From Diacronema lutheri (taxonomy: Eukaryota > Haptophyta > Pavlovophyceae > Pavlovales > Pavlovaceae), in assembly GCA_019448385.1 (NCBI GenBank), contig JAGTXO010000048.1, forward strand, positions 217,742 to 281,741: a stretch of DNA of 64,000 nucleotides, read 5' to 3'. The position numbers were made by a program, and so were the translations under genes. The notes under the pieces were generated by a model that saw only the letters and a program-made list of their open reading frames with translations, was not told the DNA's origin and searched no databases. Shown piece after piece: positions 54,461-64,000 of the stretch; the first letter of the stretch is position 1, and each line of letters starts with the position of its first letter.

Positions 54461-55705
54461 TCAGGCCCGCCGCGCCGCTTTGCAGGCGCTCGGCGGTGTC
54501 GGCGTCACGGTCGAAATTGGGTCGTCCGAGCCTGTGGCGGCGGCGCGCGGCGATTCCGACGAGCTCGCGAGCGCGTTTGGGCCCTGCGGCCGGCATTCGG
54601 CGGTCGCGTGGTCGCCTGCGCCGACAGCCCGGCTGCGCTTGCGCGCGTCGTCGTCACCGCCGCCGCCGCACTCGGCCGCCGCGGCACGGGCAGGCGGCAA
54701 AGCGCCGTCATGCTCCGCCTGCTCGCGCGCGGGCGCACCCAGCGCTCCATCCGCCTCGCCCGGCGGCCGCGCGGCGGCCGCCGCAAGGGCCGCTGCCGCA
54801 CCTGGCGCGAGCCGCCGGCTCGACGGTTGCGCGCCAGCGAACGGGGCGACCGCGGCGAGGGCACCGCCGTGCGCATCCCAGCCAACGCCGTGCGCATACA
54901 CCGCCGCCGCGCGCCGCTCGAGCGGCGCGCGCGCAATCCTCGCCGCCATCTCGCGGAGCGAATCGGCACTCGCACACGGCGAGCGCGGCTGCGCGCTGCC
55001 ACGTGCGGCGGCGTTGGCCGCGTTTGGGCTGCGCGGTGGCGGTGGCGGCCGCGCGATCACCTGAGCCCAAGCGCACCCACGCGTAGCCTCGCCCTCGCGC
55101 GCCGCGCCGACGGTACGCTCACCCGCGAGGAGCTCGGCTGCTGCGTCAAGCACGCGCGCGAGCGCGTCGGCGGCCGGCACGGCGCGCGCGCTCTGCAGGG
55201 CGCGCACGCCGGCGAGGGCGAGCTCCGCCGCGTCGAGCGCGCGCGCAGCGAGCACTGCCTCGAGCGTCGCCGCGCGCGCCGCAGCTGCCGCGTGCGAGCC
55301 GAGGCCGCTGTCGGCAAGCTGCTGCGCGTGCGCGCCGTTCAGTTCAGCTGACGTCTCCGCCGAGCTCGCACCGCGGCAGACGCGCTCGGCGGACGCGCCG
55401 AGCTGCGCGCAAACGGCATCGGTGCGACGGAATCCACCGTCTAAAGCGTGGAGTAGCAGCGCCTCCACTGCCGTCGCCGAGGGGCACGAGCGCGACGCGG
55501 CGCGCGCGTGCGCGAGAGCTCGCGACACGGCGGCGAGGCGGCGCGCGCTGTCGGCGAGCGCGTCGGCGGCGGCCACCATGCGAATGCCGTCAAACGCGAT
55601 GCCGAGCACAACCATGGCCTCTCGCTCCGACCGCATCGCGCTCGCCGCCAGCTCGACCGGCACGGCCAGCGCCGCCGCGCGTGTGGGCCGCGCGATCGCG
55701 TCCAT
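54461..55705 (-). CDS. Hypothetical Ala-rich protein
   Basis: 414 residues from ATG (MDAIARPTRAAALAVPVELA) to a stop at 54,461. The N-terminal ~240 residues are helical (VVLGIAFDGIRMVAAADALADSARRL, ATLEAVLAARALDAAELALAGVRAL), and the rest is disordered with SDDPISTVTPTPPSACK near the end. It is head-to-head with the SDR gene (144 bp between starts). TTTAGACGGTGGATTC at 55,430-55,445 encodes an ALDGGFRRTD segment. No domain is recognised. Confidence 0.5.
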   Translation of the reverse strand: MDAIARPTRAAALAVPVELAASAMRSEREAMVVLGIAFDGIRMVAAADALADSARRLAAVSRALAHARAASRSCPSATAVEALLLHALDGGFRRTDAVCAQLGASAERVCRGASSAETSAELNGAHAQQLADSGLGSHAAAAARAATLEAVLAARALDAAELALAGVRALQSARAVPAADALARVLDAAAELLAGERTVGAAREGEATRGCAWAQVIARPPPPPRSPNAANAAARGSAQPRSPCASADSLREMAARIARAPLERRAAAVYAHGVGWDAHGGALAAVAPFAGAQPSSRRLAPGAAAALAAAAARPPGEADGALGAPAREQAEHDGALPPARAAAAECGGGGDDDARKRSRAVGAGDHATAECRPQGPNALASSSESPRAAATGSDDPISTVTPTPPSACKAARRA

Positions 55706-55849
55706 CCGTGTGTGGGTAAGAAGATTTGCATGACGCAACGGGCGCGAGTCTGTCGCAAGTCTTGCCCATCGGAGTCCGCGAGGCCCGCGCACGCAGCCGA
55801 GCGCGCCGTGCCTGCTCGGGCCGGCGCCGCGCCATACGCAGCGACCGAG

Positions 55850-56869
55850 ATGCGACTTGCGCTCGGCGCGGCGTGCGCGGCGGCGGCAGCGGCGACGGCG
55901 GCGATCGCGCTCGCAACGCGCGCGCGCAGCGCGCTCACGTACCGCCTCGCGCCGGGCAGCATGCGCGGTCTGCGCGCGGTCGTGACGGGCGCGACGTCGG
56001 GCATCGGCCTGGCGACAGCGAGTGCGCTTGCCGCGGCGGGAGCTGAGCTCGTCGTTCTCGCCGCGCGCGACGCGCGCGCGGGCGAGGCCGCGTGCGCGGC
56101 CGTGCGCGCGCGCGCGGCACGCGGCTGCGTCGTGCTGTGCGCGCCGCTCGAGCTCACGTCGGCGGCGTCGGTGCGCGATTTCGCCGACGCGTACGTTGCA
56201 CGGCACGGCCAGCTCGACGTGCTCGTGTGCAACGCGGGCGCGATGTTGCGCGCGCGCGAGGTGGCGGCGGAATTTGGCGGCGCCGAGCGCACGTACGCCA
56301 TCTTCCTCGGCCACGCGCTGCTGCTGCGCCGCCTCGAGCCCGCGCTCGCCGCCTCGCGACGCGAGCGGCCGGATGCGCGTCCGCGCGTCGTGCACGTCGT
56401 GTCGAGCCTCGAGCGGCGCGCGCCCGCGCTGCTCGACGCCGCAGGCCAACTGCGCGTGGACGATGCGCTCGCGCCGCGCGCATTCAGCACGACCGGTGCG
56501 TACGCCACAGCAAAGTGCGCGCAGCTCGCGTACGTGCAGGAGCTCCAGCGCCGGCGCGGCGCTGAGCTGGTGAGCGTCGCCGTCTCGCCCGGCGTCGTCA
56601 ACACGCGGCTCGACCGCTTCCTCCCCTCGCCGCAGCGCGCGATCGCACATGTGCTCAAACCGCTGCTGCTGCGCACGGCGGCCAAGGGCGCGGAAACGGT
56701 GCTGTACGCGATGAGCGCGCCGGCAAGCGTCGTGGCGGGCGCCTACCTGCGCGACTGCGCGCCATTGCGGCCGTCCGCGCAGGCGAGCAGCGCGCTCTTC
56801 GCTGACCGCGTCTGGCGGCACGCCGAGCAAGTGTGCGACGCCGCCCTCGCCGGCGCGCCGCGGGCGTGA
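55850..56869 (+). CDS. Short-chain dehydrogenase/reductase (SDR), membrane-anchored
   Basis: 339 residues. MRLALGAACAAAAAATAAIALA is an N-terminal hydrophobic anchor. The Rossmann motif is VVTGATSGIGLATASALA (T-G-x3-G-I-G, ~46). LDVLVCNAGAML carries N-A-G, VVHVVSSLERRAP the catalytic Ser, and TGAYATAKCAQLAYVQEL the Y-x3-K pair (~218). SPGVVNTRL is the usual loop after the active site. The layout resembles retinol-dehydrogenase/WWOX-like SDRs acting with NADP(H) at the ER. Substrate unknown. The start was chosen as the ATG just before the hydrophobic anchor; the frame is open further upstream. Confidence 0.85.
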   Translation: MRLALGAACAAAAAATAAIALATRARSALTYRLAPGSMRGLRAVVTGATSGIGLATASALAAAGAELVVLAARDARAGEAACAAVRARAARGCVVLCAPLELTSAASVRDFADAYVARHGQLDVLVCNAGAMLRAREVAAEFGGAERTYAIFLGHALLLRRLEPALAASRRERPDARPRVVHVVSSLERRAPALLDAAGQLRVDDALAPRAFSTTGAYATAKCAQLAYVQELQRRRGAELVSVAVSPGVVNTRLDRFLPSPQRAIAHVLKPLLLRTAAKGAETVLYAMSAPASVVAGAYLRDCAPLRPSAQASSALFADRVWRHAEQVCDAALAGAPRA

Positions 56870-57047
56870 GACCCCGTCCGAACGTCCAGCTTAGCTCCCA
56901 TGACCGTCTGCAGCTGGGCGAGCTGAGCTCCGCCCACGCCGCGTCGTCAGAACTCAGATGGGCAAGTGAGCCGGTGTCAGTGTCGTCAATGTCGGCCGCG
57001 GAAGTTTGGTCCAGACTGAGAGGGTCGCCCGCCAGAACACGTGCTGC

Positions 57048-57704
57048 ATGCTGCTCGTGCCCCTCTTGCTGCCGCTCGCGGCCGTCCACGACGACGTCGC
57101 CAGCGTGGCGGTGTGCGGCGCGCAGCCACGCTCGTTGCGCTCGCGCTCGACGCCGCCCGCGCTCGCTTCCATCTTCATCAGATCCAACGCCGTCGACAAG
57201 CTGCCCGAGGACAGCGGGCGCAAGCGCGTGTTTGGCAGCGCGTACGGGCGGACGAGGCGAGAGCCGCCGACGGACCTGCTGTGCTTCTACGGCAACGATT
57301 GCGAGATGTGTGATTATATGGCCAAGTACATCGCGCGGCTCGAGCGTGAGTGCCCGGGCGTCAAGGTGAAGCGCTTCGAGACGTGGTCGCACCCCGAGCA
57401 CGAGAAGCTGCGCGCGCTGTGCGACAAGCCTTCGGGCTGCGGGGGCGTGCCCTTCTTCTACAACAAGAAGACCAAGTCGTGGATCTGCGGCGCGACGACG
57501 TACGACAACCTTAAGCGCTGGGCGCGCAACAAGTCGTGCGCGTCGTTCCTCCCGCCGCCCACCACGTTCAAATCGCAGCAGCCACCCAAGGAGGGCACAG
57601 GCGCGATGAAGGTCCTCTCGAGCCTGCGCGAGCGAACGCTCGAGACGCTTGAGGAGAAGCGCAAGCTGACCGAGGAGGCGCGCGAGCTGAAGGCCAAAAA
57701 GTAG
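57048..57704 (+). CDS. Thioredoxin-fold protein with C-x-x-C, secretory or plastid-targeted
   Basis: 218 residues. MLLVPLLLPLAAV is a signal peptide, followed by an Arg/Ser-rich stretch like a plastid transit region of secondary algae. The core reads LLCFYGNDCEMCDYMAKYIA (C-E-M-C at the N end of a helix), VKVKRFETWSHPEHEKLRALC, GGVPFFYNKKTKSWICG (cis-Pro before FF) and TYDNLKRWA. That is a thioredoxin-like fold with an unusual active site. The C terminus is a charged helix (TLETLEEKRKLTEEARELKAKK). Reductant and partner are unknown. I have seen similar short proteins in algae but cannot name the family. Confidence 0.65.
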   Translation: MLLVPLLLPLAAVHDDVASVAVCGAQPRSLRSRSTPPALASIFIRSNAVDKLPEDSGRKRVFGSAYGRTRREPPTDLLCFYGNDCEMCDYMAKYIARLERECPGVKVKRFETWSHPEHEKLRALCDKPSGCGGVPFFYNKKTKSWICGATTYDNLKRWARNKSCASFLPPPTTFKSQQPPKEGTGAMKVLSSLRERTLETLEEKRKLTEEARELKAKK

Positions 57705-57731
57705 CCAGCTTTCTAGGGGGACGGGCCCGTC

Positions 57732-59084
57732 TCAGATGACACCGAGCGTGCGCAGGCCGGCAGAAAGGTCGGCAAGCAGCCGCACGTCCGACGCGCGGTA
57801 CGCGGCGGTCGCGCTGCCCGAGAGCACGGGCGCGAAGGCGCGTCGCACGTCGGCGGGGGTGCCGCGTGCGACGGCGAGGTGCGCGGGCACGATCGTGTCG
57901 AAGCGGCCAAGCCGACCCGACGCGATCTGCTCGACCCACTCGGCGAGCGCGCCGCGCACCTTGTCGGACGAGTAGATCAACGTCGCGCACACCGGCCCGA
58001 CGAGCCACCGGCCGGCAAGCGCGTCGAAGGCACGCTCGGGCGCGGCGATGGCGTCGGCCGACGGTCCAAAGTAGAGCGAGAGCACCGCGTTGCGCTTCCA
58101 ACCGCGCGCGACTGCCTGCGCGTCCGTCGGTGGCCGGCGCGCGTCGGCCTCGTCGGCCTCGCGGATCGCAGCGCCCTGCCCGCGCCAGTTGGTGAGTGCG
58201 GCGCCAACGCTGACGGCGTTGCCTGGCATGCCGAGCGCGCGCAAGTTGGCCCGGTCAAGCACCGCCGGCGGCTCGCGCGGCACGTGCACGAGCCCGTCCG
58301 TGAGGAGGAGGGTGCGCGTGGGCGCGTGCACGAACGCCGCCTCGACCGCGGCGTACCCGAGACCGAGCCGGCCGCGCGGCCGGAGGAGGGCGAAACGGAG
58401 CTCGCGCGCCCATGGCGGCTGGCGCGCGGCGGGCGCATCCTCGCGCAGCGCGCGCGCGCCGAAGAGGCCGAGCATCTCGAGCGGCAGGTCGAGCGGGAAG
58501 GCCTACTGTTCGGGCACCACCCACAGACTCGGCGCGTCAGCGGCGACGGCGCGCATGAAGGGCGGCACGAACACCTTGTGCTCGTACTGCGTGCTGCCGA
58601 GCACCACGTGCGCGACGCGGCCGCCGATCGCGCGCAGCGCCTCGACGAGCTCAGCCGTCGGCGCGAGCGGGTTGAGCACCCAAAGCGACCCCGACGCGAG
58701 CCGCACGACGACCATCCGCGAGTTGGTCGCGATCGTCGCGCCCGCGCCCACGCCGAGCGACTGCTCCTGCTCGAAGAGCCAGACGCGACCGCGGTGAAGC
58801 TCGCGCACGCACGTCGCGCGCGAGAAGAGCGGGCCGAGCGGGAACGGGAAGCCCGTCAGGTTGATGTACCACCGCTTGCGGCGGAGCGCCGCGCCGGCCG
58901 CCGCGCCCGCGGCGGCGGCGGCGGCGGCGGGCGCGCGCGCCGCTGCGCGCCGGCCGCCTGGCAGCGTGACAACCGGCGCGGCCCGTGCGCGCGCGGCCGG
59001 CGCGCGCGCGAGGCCGCTCGGCCGCAGCGCCGCGGCCGCGGCCACGCCCGCGCCCAGCAGCACCGCGAGGGCCGCCGCGCGCAT
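57732..59084 (-). pseudogene. DUF4336-family protein interrupted by one in-frame TAG
   Basis: The frame from ATG 59,084 starts MRAAALAVLLGAGVAAAAAL (signal-like) plus an Arg/Ala transit-like stretch. It continues KRWYINLTGFPFPLGPLFSR, GRVWLFEQEQSLG, MVVVRLASGSLWVLNPLAPT and STQYEHKVFVPPF. At 58,503-58,505 a TAG follows LWVVPEQ. The same frame then goes on with AFPLDLPLEMLGLFG, TLLLTDGLVHVP and a long C-terminal part (FGPSADAIAAPERAFDAL, DTIVPAHLAVARG) to a stop at 57,732. In this family, which is typical of photosynthetic organisms and has a metallo-hydrolase-like fold, the position after P-R/E-Q is an aromatic residue (usually Trp). A TGG-to-TAG change would explain the stop. Sequence error, recent pseudogene or readthrough remain open. 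Total ~450 codons. Confidence 0.75.
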
Positions 59085-59112
59085 CTTTCTCGCGCCTTCG
59101 ACACTGGGAAAA
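59085..59112. promoter_or_regulatory. 28-bp divergent intergenic region (DUF4336 / CMD genes)
   Basis: Only 28 bp separate the ATG of the minus-strand DUF4336 gene from the ATG of the plus-strand CMD gene. The sequence is CTTTCTCGCGCCTTCGACAC plus a short A-rich end. Confidence 0.5.
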
Positions 59113-59766
59113 ATGCCAGCACGAGTGCGTGCAGTGGGTGCCGCAGGTGCGCATCTGCGACGCGCGGTGAGCCGCCGGCTCGTGCCCTACCGCGAGCTGA
59201 CGACCGGCTTGATGGGCGAGCGATACTCCGGGCCGCCGCGTGAGCAGATGGACGCGTCGCAGGCCGCCATCTACGACGAGATTGCGCGCACGCGCCCGCG
59301 CACCGGCGTGCGCGGCCCGTTCCGGCCTTGGCTCGTCAACCCGGCGCTCGCCGACGGCGCGCAGCGGCTCGGCCGGGTCGTGCGCTTCGAGACGAGCTTG
59401 GGCGCGCGGTTGACCGAGGTGGCCATCCTTACCGTCGCGACGCACCACGCCTCCGCCGTCGAGCGCCGCATTCACGAGGAGGAGGCGCGCACCGTCGGCG
59501 TGCCCGACGCGATCGTCGCCGCGCTGCGCGCGGGCGACGCGGCGCCGCCCTTCGACGTGGCCGGCGACACGGAGGAGGCGGTGCGGCTCGCGGCTGCGCA
59601 CGCGTTCGTGCGCGAGCTCCTCGCCACCTCGCACGCCACCGACGCGACCTACACTGCTGCGGTCGGCGCGCTCGGCGAGCGCGGTGTCGTCGAGCTGATT
59701 GGCCTCGTCGGGTACTACTCGCTCGTCGCGTACACGCTGAATGCGCTGCGTCTGACCGACGGGTAG
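59113..59766 (+). CDS. Carboxymuconolactone-decarboxylase-like (AhpD fold) protein
   Basis: 217 residues starting MPARVRAVGAAGAHLRRAVS, an Arg-rich amphipathic start that could target mitochondria or plastid. The core has FRPWLVNPALADGAQRLGRV, then TEVAILTVATHHASAVERRI, HEEEARTVGVPDAIVAALRAG, AAAHAFVRELLAT and VVELIGLVGYYSLVAYTLNA, the CMD helical pattern. The AhpD C-x-x-C pair is absent; H-H-A-S sits at that place. Members include decarboxylases and peroxidase-related proteins, and the activity here is unknown. The start codon lies 28 bp from that of the DUF4336 gene. Confidence 0.8.
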   Translation: MPARVRAVGAAGAHLRRAVSRRLVPYRELTTGLMGERYSGPPREQMDASQAAIYDEIARTRPRTGVRGPFRPWLVNPALADGAQRLGRVVRFETSLGARLTEVAILTVATHHASAVERRIHEEEARTVGVPDAIVAALRAGDAAPPFDVAGDTEEAVRLAAAHAFVRELLATSHATDATYTAAVGALGERGVVELIGLVGYYSLVAYTLNALRLTDG

Positions 59767-60101
59767 GCGTGCGCGCGCGCGCGCGGCGCGGCCGGCCGGC
59801 GCCCCGCGCGCTTGCCTTGACGCCCGTGCGTCGCCGGCCGCATACGTGCGCGCGCCTTGCGGCCGACACGCGGAGCTGTGCGCGGGCGGAGAAGGGGGAG
59901 CACGACGGCGGTGAGAGGGGAAAGGACAGTCCCCGACTGCCCGATAGTCGTAGATCGACAGATCAACGTCCCTGAGCCTGGATTTCATCAGCATGCGCAC
60001 TGCTGGCTCGCCAACCGTGCCCCAGCACCCCTCGCTTGCGTCCTGCCTTCCATCCTGCGACGCGCGCTCCGAGCCGCCAGCACGGCCGCGGCGCCGCCGC
60101 G
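59767..60101. other. Intergenic region between convergent CMD and HINT genes
   Basis: 335 bp. It holds a (CG)n run at 59,770 and a less GC-rich part (59,930-60,000). No gene or repeat is recognised. Confidence 0.4.
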
Positions 60102-61071
<970 letters not shown>

Positions 61072-61072
61072 C

Positions 61073-61132
61073 GCGCGCCCCGGTGAGCCTTGCGCTCGTC
61101 ACCAGTGAGCCGGGGCGCGCGCGTCACCACAT
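61073..61132. repeat. Inverted GCGCGCCCCGG / CCGGGGCGCGC pair after the small membrane protein gene
   Basis: CATGTGGTGACGCGCGCCCC at 61,062-61,081 returns inverted as GGGGCGCGCGTCACCACATG at 61,113-61,132, forming a 20-bp perfect stem with a ~31-nt loop. It lies just past the stop codon and could form a 3'-end hairpin. Confidence 0.8.
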
Positions 61133-61169
61133 GGTCGGCATGAACATTTTGAACGCACAGTCCGGATCG

Positions 61170-62453
61170 CTAGTCGTGCGCCATGAGTCTCACCCTTTTT
61201 TTTTTCCCCTCCCCGTCGGGTCGGCGCGGCGTAGCGGCGGCCGCGGGCGAGGGCGCACACGCACGTGACACCTCTGCTTCATCCGGCACCGATTCGTCCT
61301 CGTCGACGAGCACACGCACCGTCGCGTTAGGCAGCCGGCTGCGCAACTGCTCGCGCGCGACGGCGCTGCACGATGCACAGAGCGGCTTCTTCGACCAGAG
61401 CGTGATTGAGCCGGCGTAGGCGCGCGCGGCCGCCGCCTCCGCCGCGCCACCACTGCCGCGCACGCCGAGCGCGCGCACGCACAGCGCGGTGAGCAGCTTG
61501 TACTCGGCGTCGGCGGTTCGCTCGTAGACTTCGCCCAGGCCGTCGGCGCACGCGATCGCGCGGAAGGGGCGCGGCTCGTCGTCGCGCAGGTTCAGGCCGG
61601 GCGCGCGCTCGCCGCTGACCGCGTACGCCTCGAAGACGCCCGCCACGCCACCGATGCATCCGTCAGCGCGCACGATCGCAACGTTGCGCCGCACGTCGGT
61701 GAAATGCTGCGCGCCGCTCAGCGCGCGCCCAAAACTGAAGCGCGCGGCGTCGGTCAGGCGGTAGAAATCGAGGACGCGCTCGTAGCCCGAGCGATCAGGC
61801 GCGACCGCGCACAGCGCCGCCGCGTCGGCGTCGCTCAGCGGCCGGACGGCACAGCGCGCGCGGTACGCGTCGAGCCGGCGTGACGCGAGCGTCAAGCGGC
61901 CTCGCACGGGTGCGTCGAGCTCAGCGGCTTCGCGCGCGAGCGCGACGAGTGCGTTGAGCGCGCTGCCCAGCGCACGCGTGCCGCGCGTGTCGCCCACCGC
62001 CTTGCGTGCGTGCAACGCCGGCACAAGCGCGGTGCGCAACGCCGACGCGCGCGCGCACAGCCGCTCGCCCTCTGCGGCAAACCGCAACTCGTCGGCGGTG
62101 CGCGTGGAGAGGCGGACGAGCGCACCGATCGACGGCGGCTCGGGCCGATACTGCGTCGCCGCTGCAACACCGTACCGGCCCGCCGCGAGCGCGGCGCTCT
62201 CCGCCGCGAGCTGCGCGTCGTCGCGCGCCGCCGCGGCGCGCGCGAGCGAAAGCTCGGCCGCCCACGCGGGCGCGCGAGCGTCGCGCGCGCCGCGCAGCGC
62301 GACGAGCGCAGCGCGCAGCGCGGGCCCCTCGCATTCAATGCGCGCAAGTGCGCCGTCATCGTCGTCGGCGATGCCGGCGGTCGCGACGGCGGGCGCGCAC
62401 GCGGCGTGCGCCGGCGCATCGTCGCGCTGCGCGTCGACCGGCGCGTCGCCCAT
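61170..62453 (-). CDS. Putative nucleic-acid/nucleotide deaminase-fold protein
   Basis: 427 residues from MGDAPVDAQRDDAPAHAACA. The N-terminal ~300 residues are helical and unknown. The C-terminal part has YERTADAEYKLLTALCVRAL, then SITLWSKKPLCASCSAVARE and LPNATVRVLVDED. The order (x)-A-E followed by P-x-C-x-x-C before a helix and a V-x-V strand is the zinc site of the cytidine-deaminase-like superfamily. The S/T-E/K-K-P-x-C-x-S-C form resembles the branch with a D-x-E instead of H-A-E (XOO_2897-like), some of whose bacterial members are toxins. Substrate and role here are unknown. It is the last gene before the telomere. Confidence 0.5.
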   Translation of the reverse strand: MGDAPVDAQRDDAPAHAACAPAVATAGIADDDDGALARIECEGPALRAALVALRGARDARAPAWAAELSLARAAAARDDAQLAAESAALAAGRYGVAAATQYRPEPPSIGALVRLSTRTADELRFAAEGERLCARASALRTALVPALHARKAVGDTRGTRALGSALNALVALAREAAELDAPVRGRLTLASRRLDAYRARCAVRPLSDADAAALCAVAPDRSGYERVLDFYRLTDAARFSFGRALSGAQHFTDVRRNVAIVRADGCIGGVAGVFEAYAVSGERAPGLNLRDDEPRPFRAIACADGLGEVYERTADAEYKLLTALCVRALGVRGSGGAAEAAAARAYAGSITLWSKKPLCASCSAVAREQLRSRLPNATVRVLVDEDESVPDEAEVSRACAPSPAAAATPRRPDGEGKKKRVRLMAHD

Positions 62454-62504
62454 CGTGCAGGGTGCATGCAGGGTGCAGGATCAGGGGTAGGGTAAGGGGG
62501 GTTA

Positions 62505-62746
<242 letters not shown>

Positions 62747-62747
62747 T

Positions 62748-63178
62748 TTGGGCGAACGCGAAGGGAGCGTTTCGCGGCAAACCTGGCCAGGCCGATCGAT
62801 AAAGTAGATCTTGGGGACACCTGGCTCAAATTTTGAGCGACTTTGGCCTGGTGGGTCTTGCGCGAACCCCAACCATAACTGGTTAAAAGTTAGGATTCGG
62901 GTTAGGATTCGGGTTCGGGTTAAGATTCGGGTTAGGATTCGGGTTCGGATTTGGGCTAGGATTCGGGAAAGGATTCGGATAAGTAGTCTGAGCGAACGCG
63001 AAGGGAGCGTCTCGCGGCAAACCTGGCCAGGCCGATCGATGAAGTAGACCTTGGGGACACCTGGCTCAAATTTTGAGCGACTTTGGCCTGGTGGGTTAGT
63101 AGTCTGGGCGAACGCGAAGGGAGCGTCTCGCGGCAAACCTGGCCAGGCTGATCGATGAAGGAGTAGTCTGGGCGAAGG
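62748..63178 (+). repeat. Three copies of a ~110-bp subtelomeric unit around a degenerate telomere-like array
   Basis: Units begin GCGAACGCGAAGGGAGCGT at about 62,750, 62,992 and 63,108. The first two extend through GGGGACACCTGGCTCAAATT to GGCCTGGTGGGT. The third is truncated after GATCGATGAAG. A degenerate GGATTCGGGTTA-type array lies between units 1 and 2 (62,885-62,980). TAGTCTGGGCGAA joins precede copies 2 and 3. Confidence 0.9.
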
Positions 63179-63180
63179 TT

Positions 63181-63217
63181 AGGGTAAGGGTTAGGGTTGG
63201 GTAAGGGTGAGGGTTGG

Positions 63218-63249
<32 letters not shown>

Positions 63250-63840
63250 AAGGGTGAGGGTAAGGGTGAGGGTGAGGGTGAGGGTGAGGGTAAGGGTAAG
63301 GGTGAGGGTAAGGGTAAGGGTAAGGGTAAGGGTAAGGGTAAGGGTAAGGGTAAGGGTAAGGGTAAGGGTAAGGGTAAGGGTAAGGGTAAGGGTAAGGGTA
63401 AGGGTAAGGGTAAGGGTAAGGGTAAGGGTAAGGGTAAGGGTAAGGGTAAGGGTAAGGGTAAGGGTAAGGGTAAGGGTAAGGGTAAGGGTAAGGGTAAGGG
63501 TAAGGGTAAGGGTAAGGGTAAGGGTAAGGGTAAGGGTAAGGGTAAGGGTAAGGGTAAGGGTAAGGGTAAGGGTAAGGGTAAGGGTAAGGGTAAGGGTAAG
63601 GGTAAGGGTAAGGGTAAGGGTAAGGGTAAGGGTAGGGTAAGGGTAAGGGTAAGGGTAAGGGTAAGGGTAAGGGTAAGGGTAAGGGTAAGGGTAAGGGTAA
63701 GGGTAAGGGTAAGGGTAAGGGTAAGGGTAAGGGTAAGGGTAAGGGTAAGGGTAAGGGTAAGGGTAAGGGTAAGGGTAAGGGTAAGGGTAAGGGTAAGGGT
63801 AAGGGTAAGGGTAAGGGTAAGGGTAAGGGTAAGGGTAAGG
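63181..63840 (+). repeat. Subtelomeric (GGGTAA)n array
   Basis: About 100 GGGTAA units, with a mixed GGGTGA/GGGTAA start at 63,205-63,305 and a single 5-bp-unit slip (GGGTAGGGTAA) near 63,632. Confidence 0.95.
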
Positions 63841-64000
63841 GTTAGGGTTAGGGTTAGGGTTAGGGTTAGGGTTAGGGTTAGGGTTAGGGTTAGGGTTAGG
63901 GTTAGGGTTAGGGTTAGGGTTAGGGTTAGGGTTAGGGTTAGGGTTAGGGTTAGGGTTAGGGTTAGGGTTAGGGTTAGGGTTAGGGTTAGGGGTGTTAGGG
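63841..64000 (+). repeat. Telomere (GGGTTA)n
   Basis: About 25 perfect GGGTTA units (TTAGGG type), G-rich strand 5' to 3' toward the window end. This is the orientation of a right chromosome end. Confidence 0.97.

Overview
The window is the right-hand end of a chromosome from a nucleated, probably unicellular and photosynthetic organism. It ends in (GGGTTA)n reading outward. The DNA is extremely GC-rich, and coding sequence runs nearly back to back. Small GT-AG introns (about 90-200 nt) can be placed by protein homology in eight genes. Plastid-lineage-type proteins are present, including a DUF4336 protein and proteins with signal-plus-transit-like N termini. A haptophyte-like alga would fit, but this is inference and no species is claimed.

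Region 1 (1-28 kb) looks accessory. After the last codons of an RND/Patched-NPC1-type transporter, about 18.9 kb on the minus strand carries one enormous reading frame. It closes into a single frame of about 6,208 codons once two short phase-0 introns are removed. In order it encodes a Ulp1-like cysteine protease, a possible membrane segment and coiled coil, a second Ulp1-like protease, a YqaJ/lambda-exonuclease-type nuclease, a chromodomain, and a complete Fanzor (eukaryotic TnpB-like, RNA-guided nuclease) module with RuvC D/E/D residues and a zinc ribbon. Upstream on the same strand lie a ubiquitin-specific protease (USP, C19) and a decayed PIF1-type helicase with an unusual N-terminal domain. 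I read this block as a large, partly decayed mobile element or integrated virus-like element. A chromodomain next to a Fanzor inside a giant polyprotein is the most interesting thing in the window. Between these genes are five long C/G homopolymer tracts.

Region 2 (28.4-31.6 kb) holds two MITE-like palindromic repeats in opposite orientation, a frame-broken pseudogene, and one copy of a dispersed intergenic repeat.

Region 3 (31.6-62.5 kb) is a compact set of host genes: a neuropathy-target-esterase-like patatin phospholipase with cyclic-nucleotide-binding domains, a mitochondrial carrier, two PH-like proteins, several unknowns, the mismatch-repair endonuclease PMS2, an ER thioredoxin-like membrane protein with a KKxx tail, five-unit polyubiquitin, a short-chain dehydrogenase, a thioredoxin-fold plastid-type protein, a DUF4336 protein interrupted by one in-frame TAG, a carboxymuconolactone-decarboxylase-like protein, a HINT protein and a putative deaminase. 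Several neighbours are divergent with start codons only 28-51 bp apart.

Region 4 (62.5-64 kb) is subtelomere and telomere. (GGGTGA)n, copies of a ~110-bp unit, a long (GGGTAA)n array and finally canonical (GGGTTA)n follow one another toward the chromosome end.
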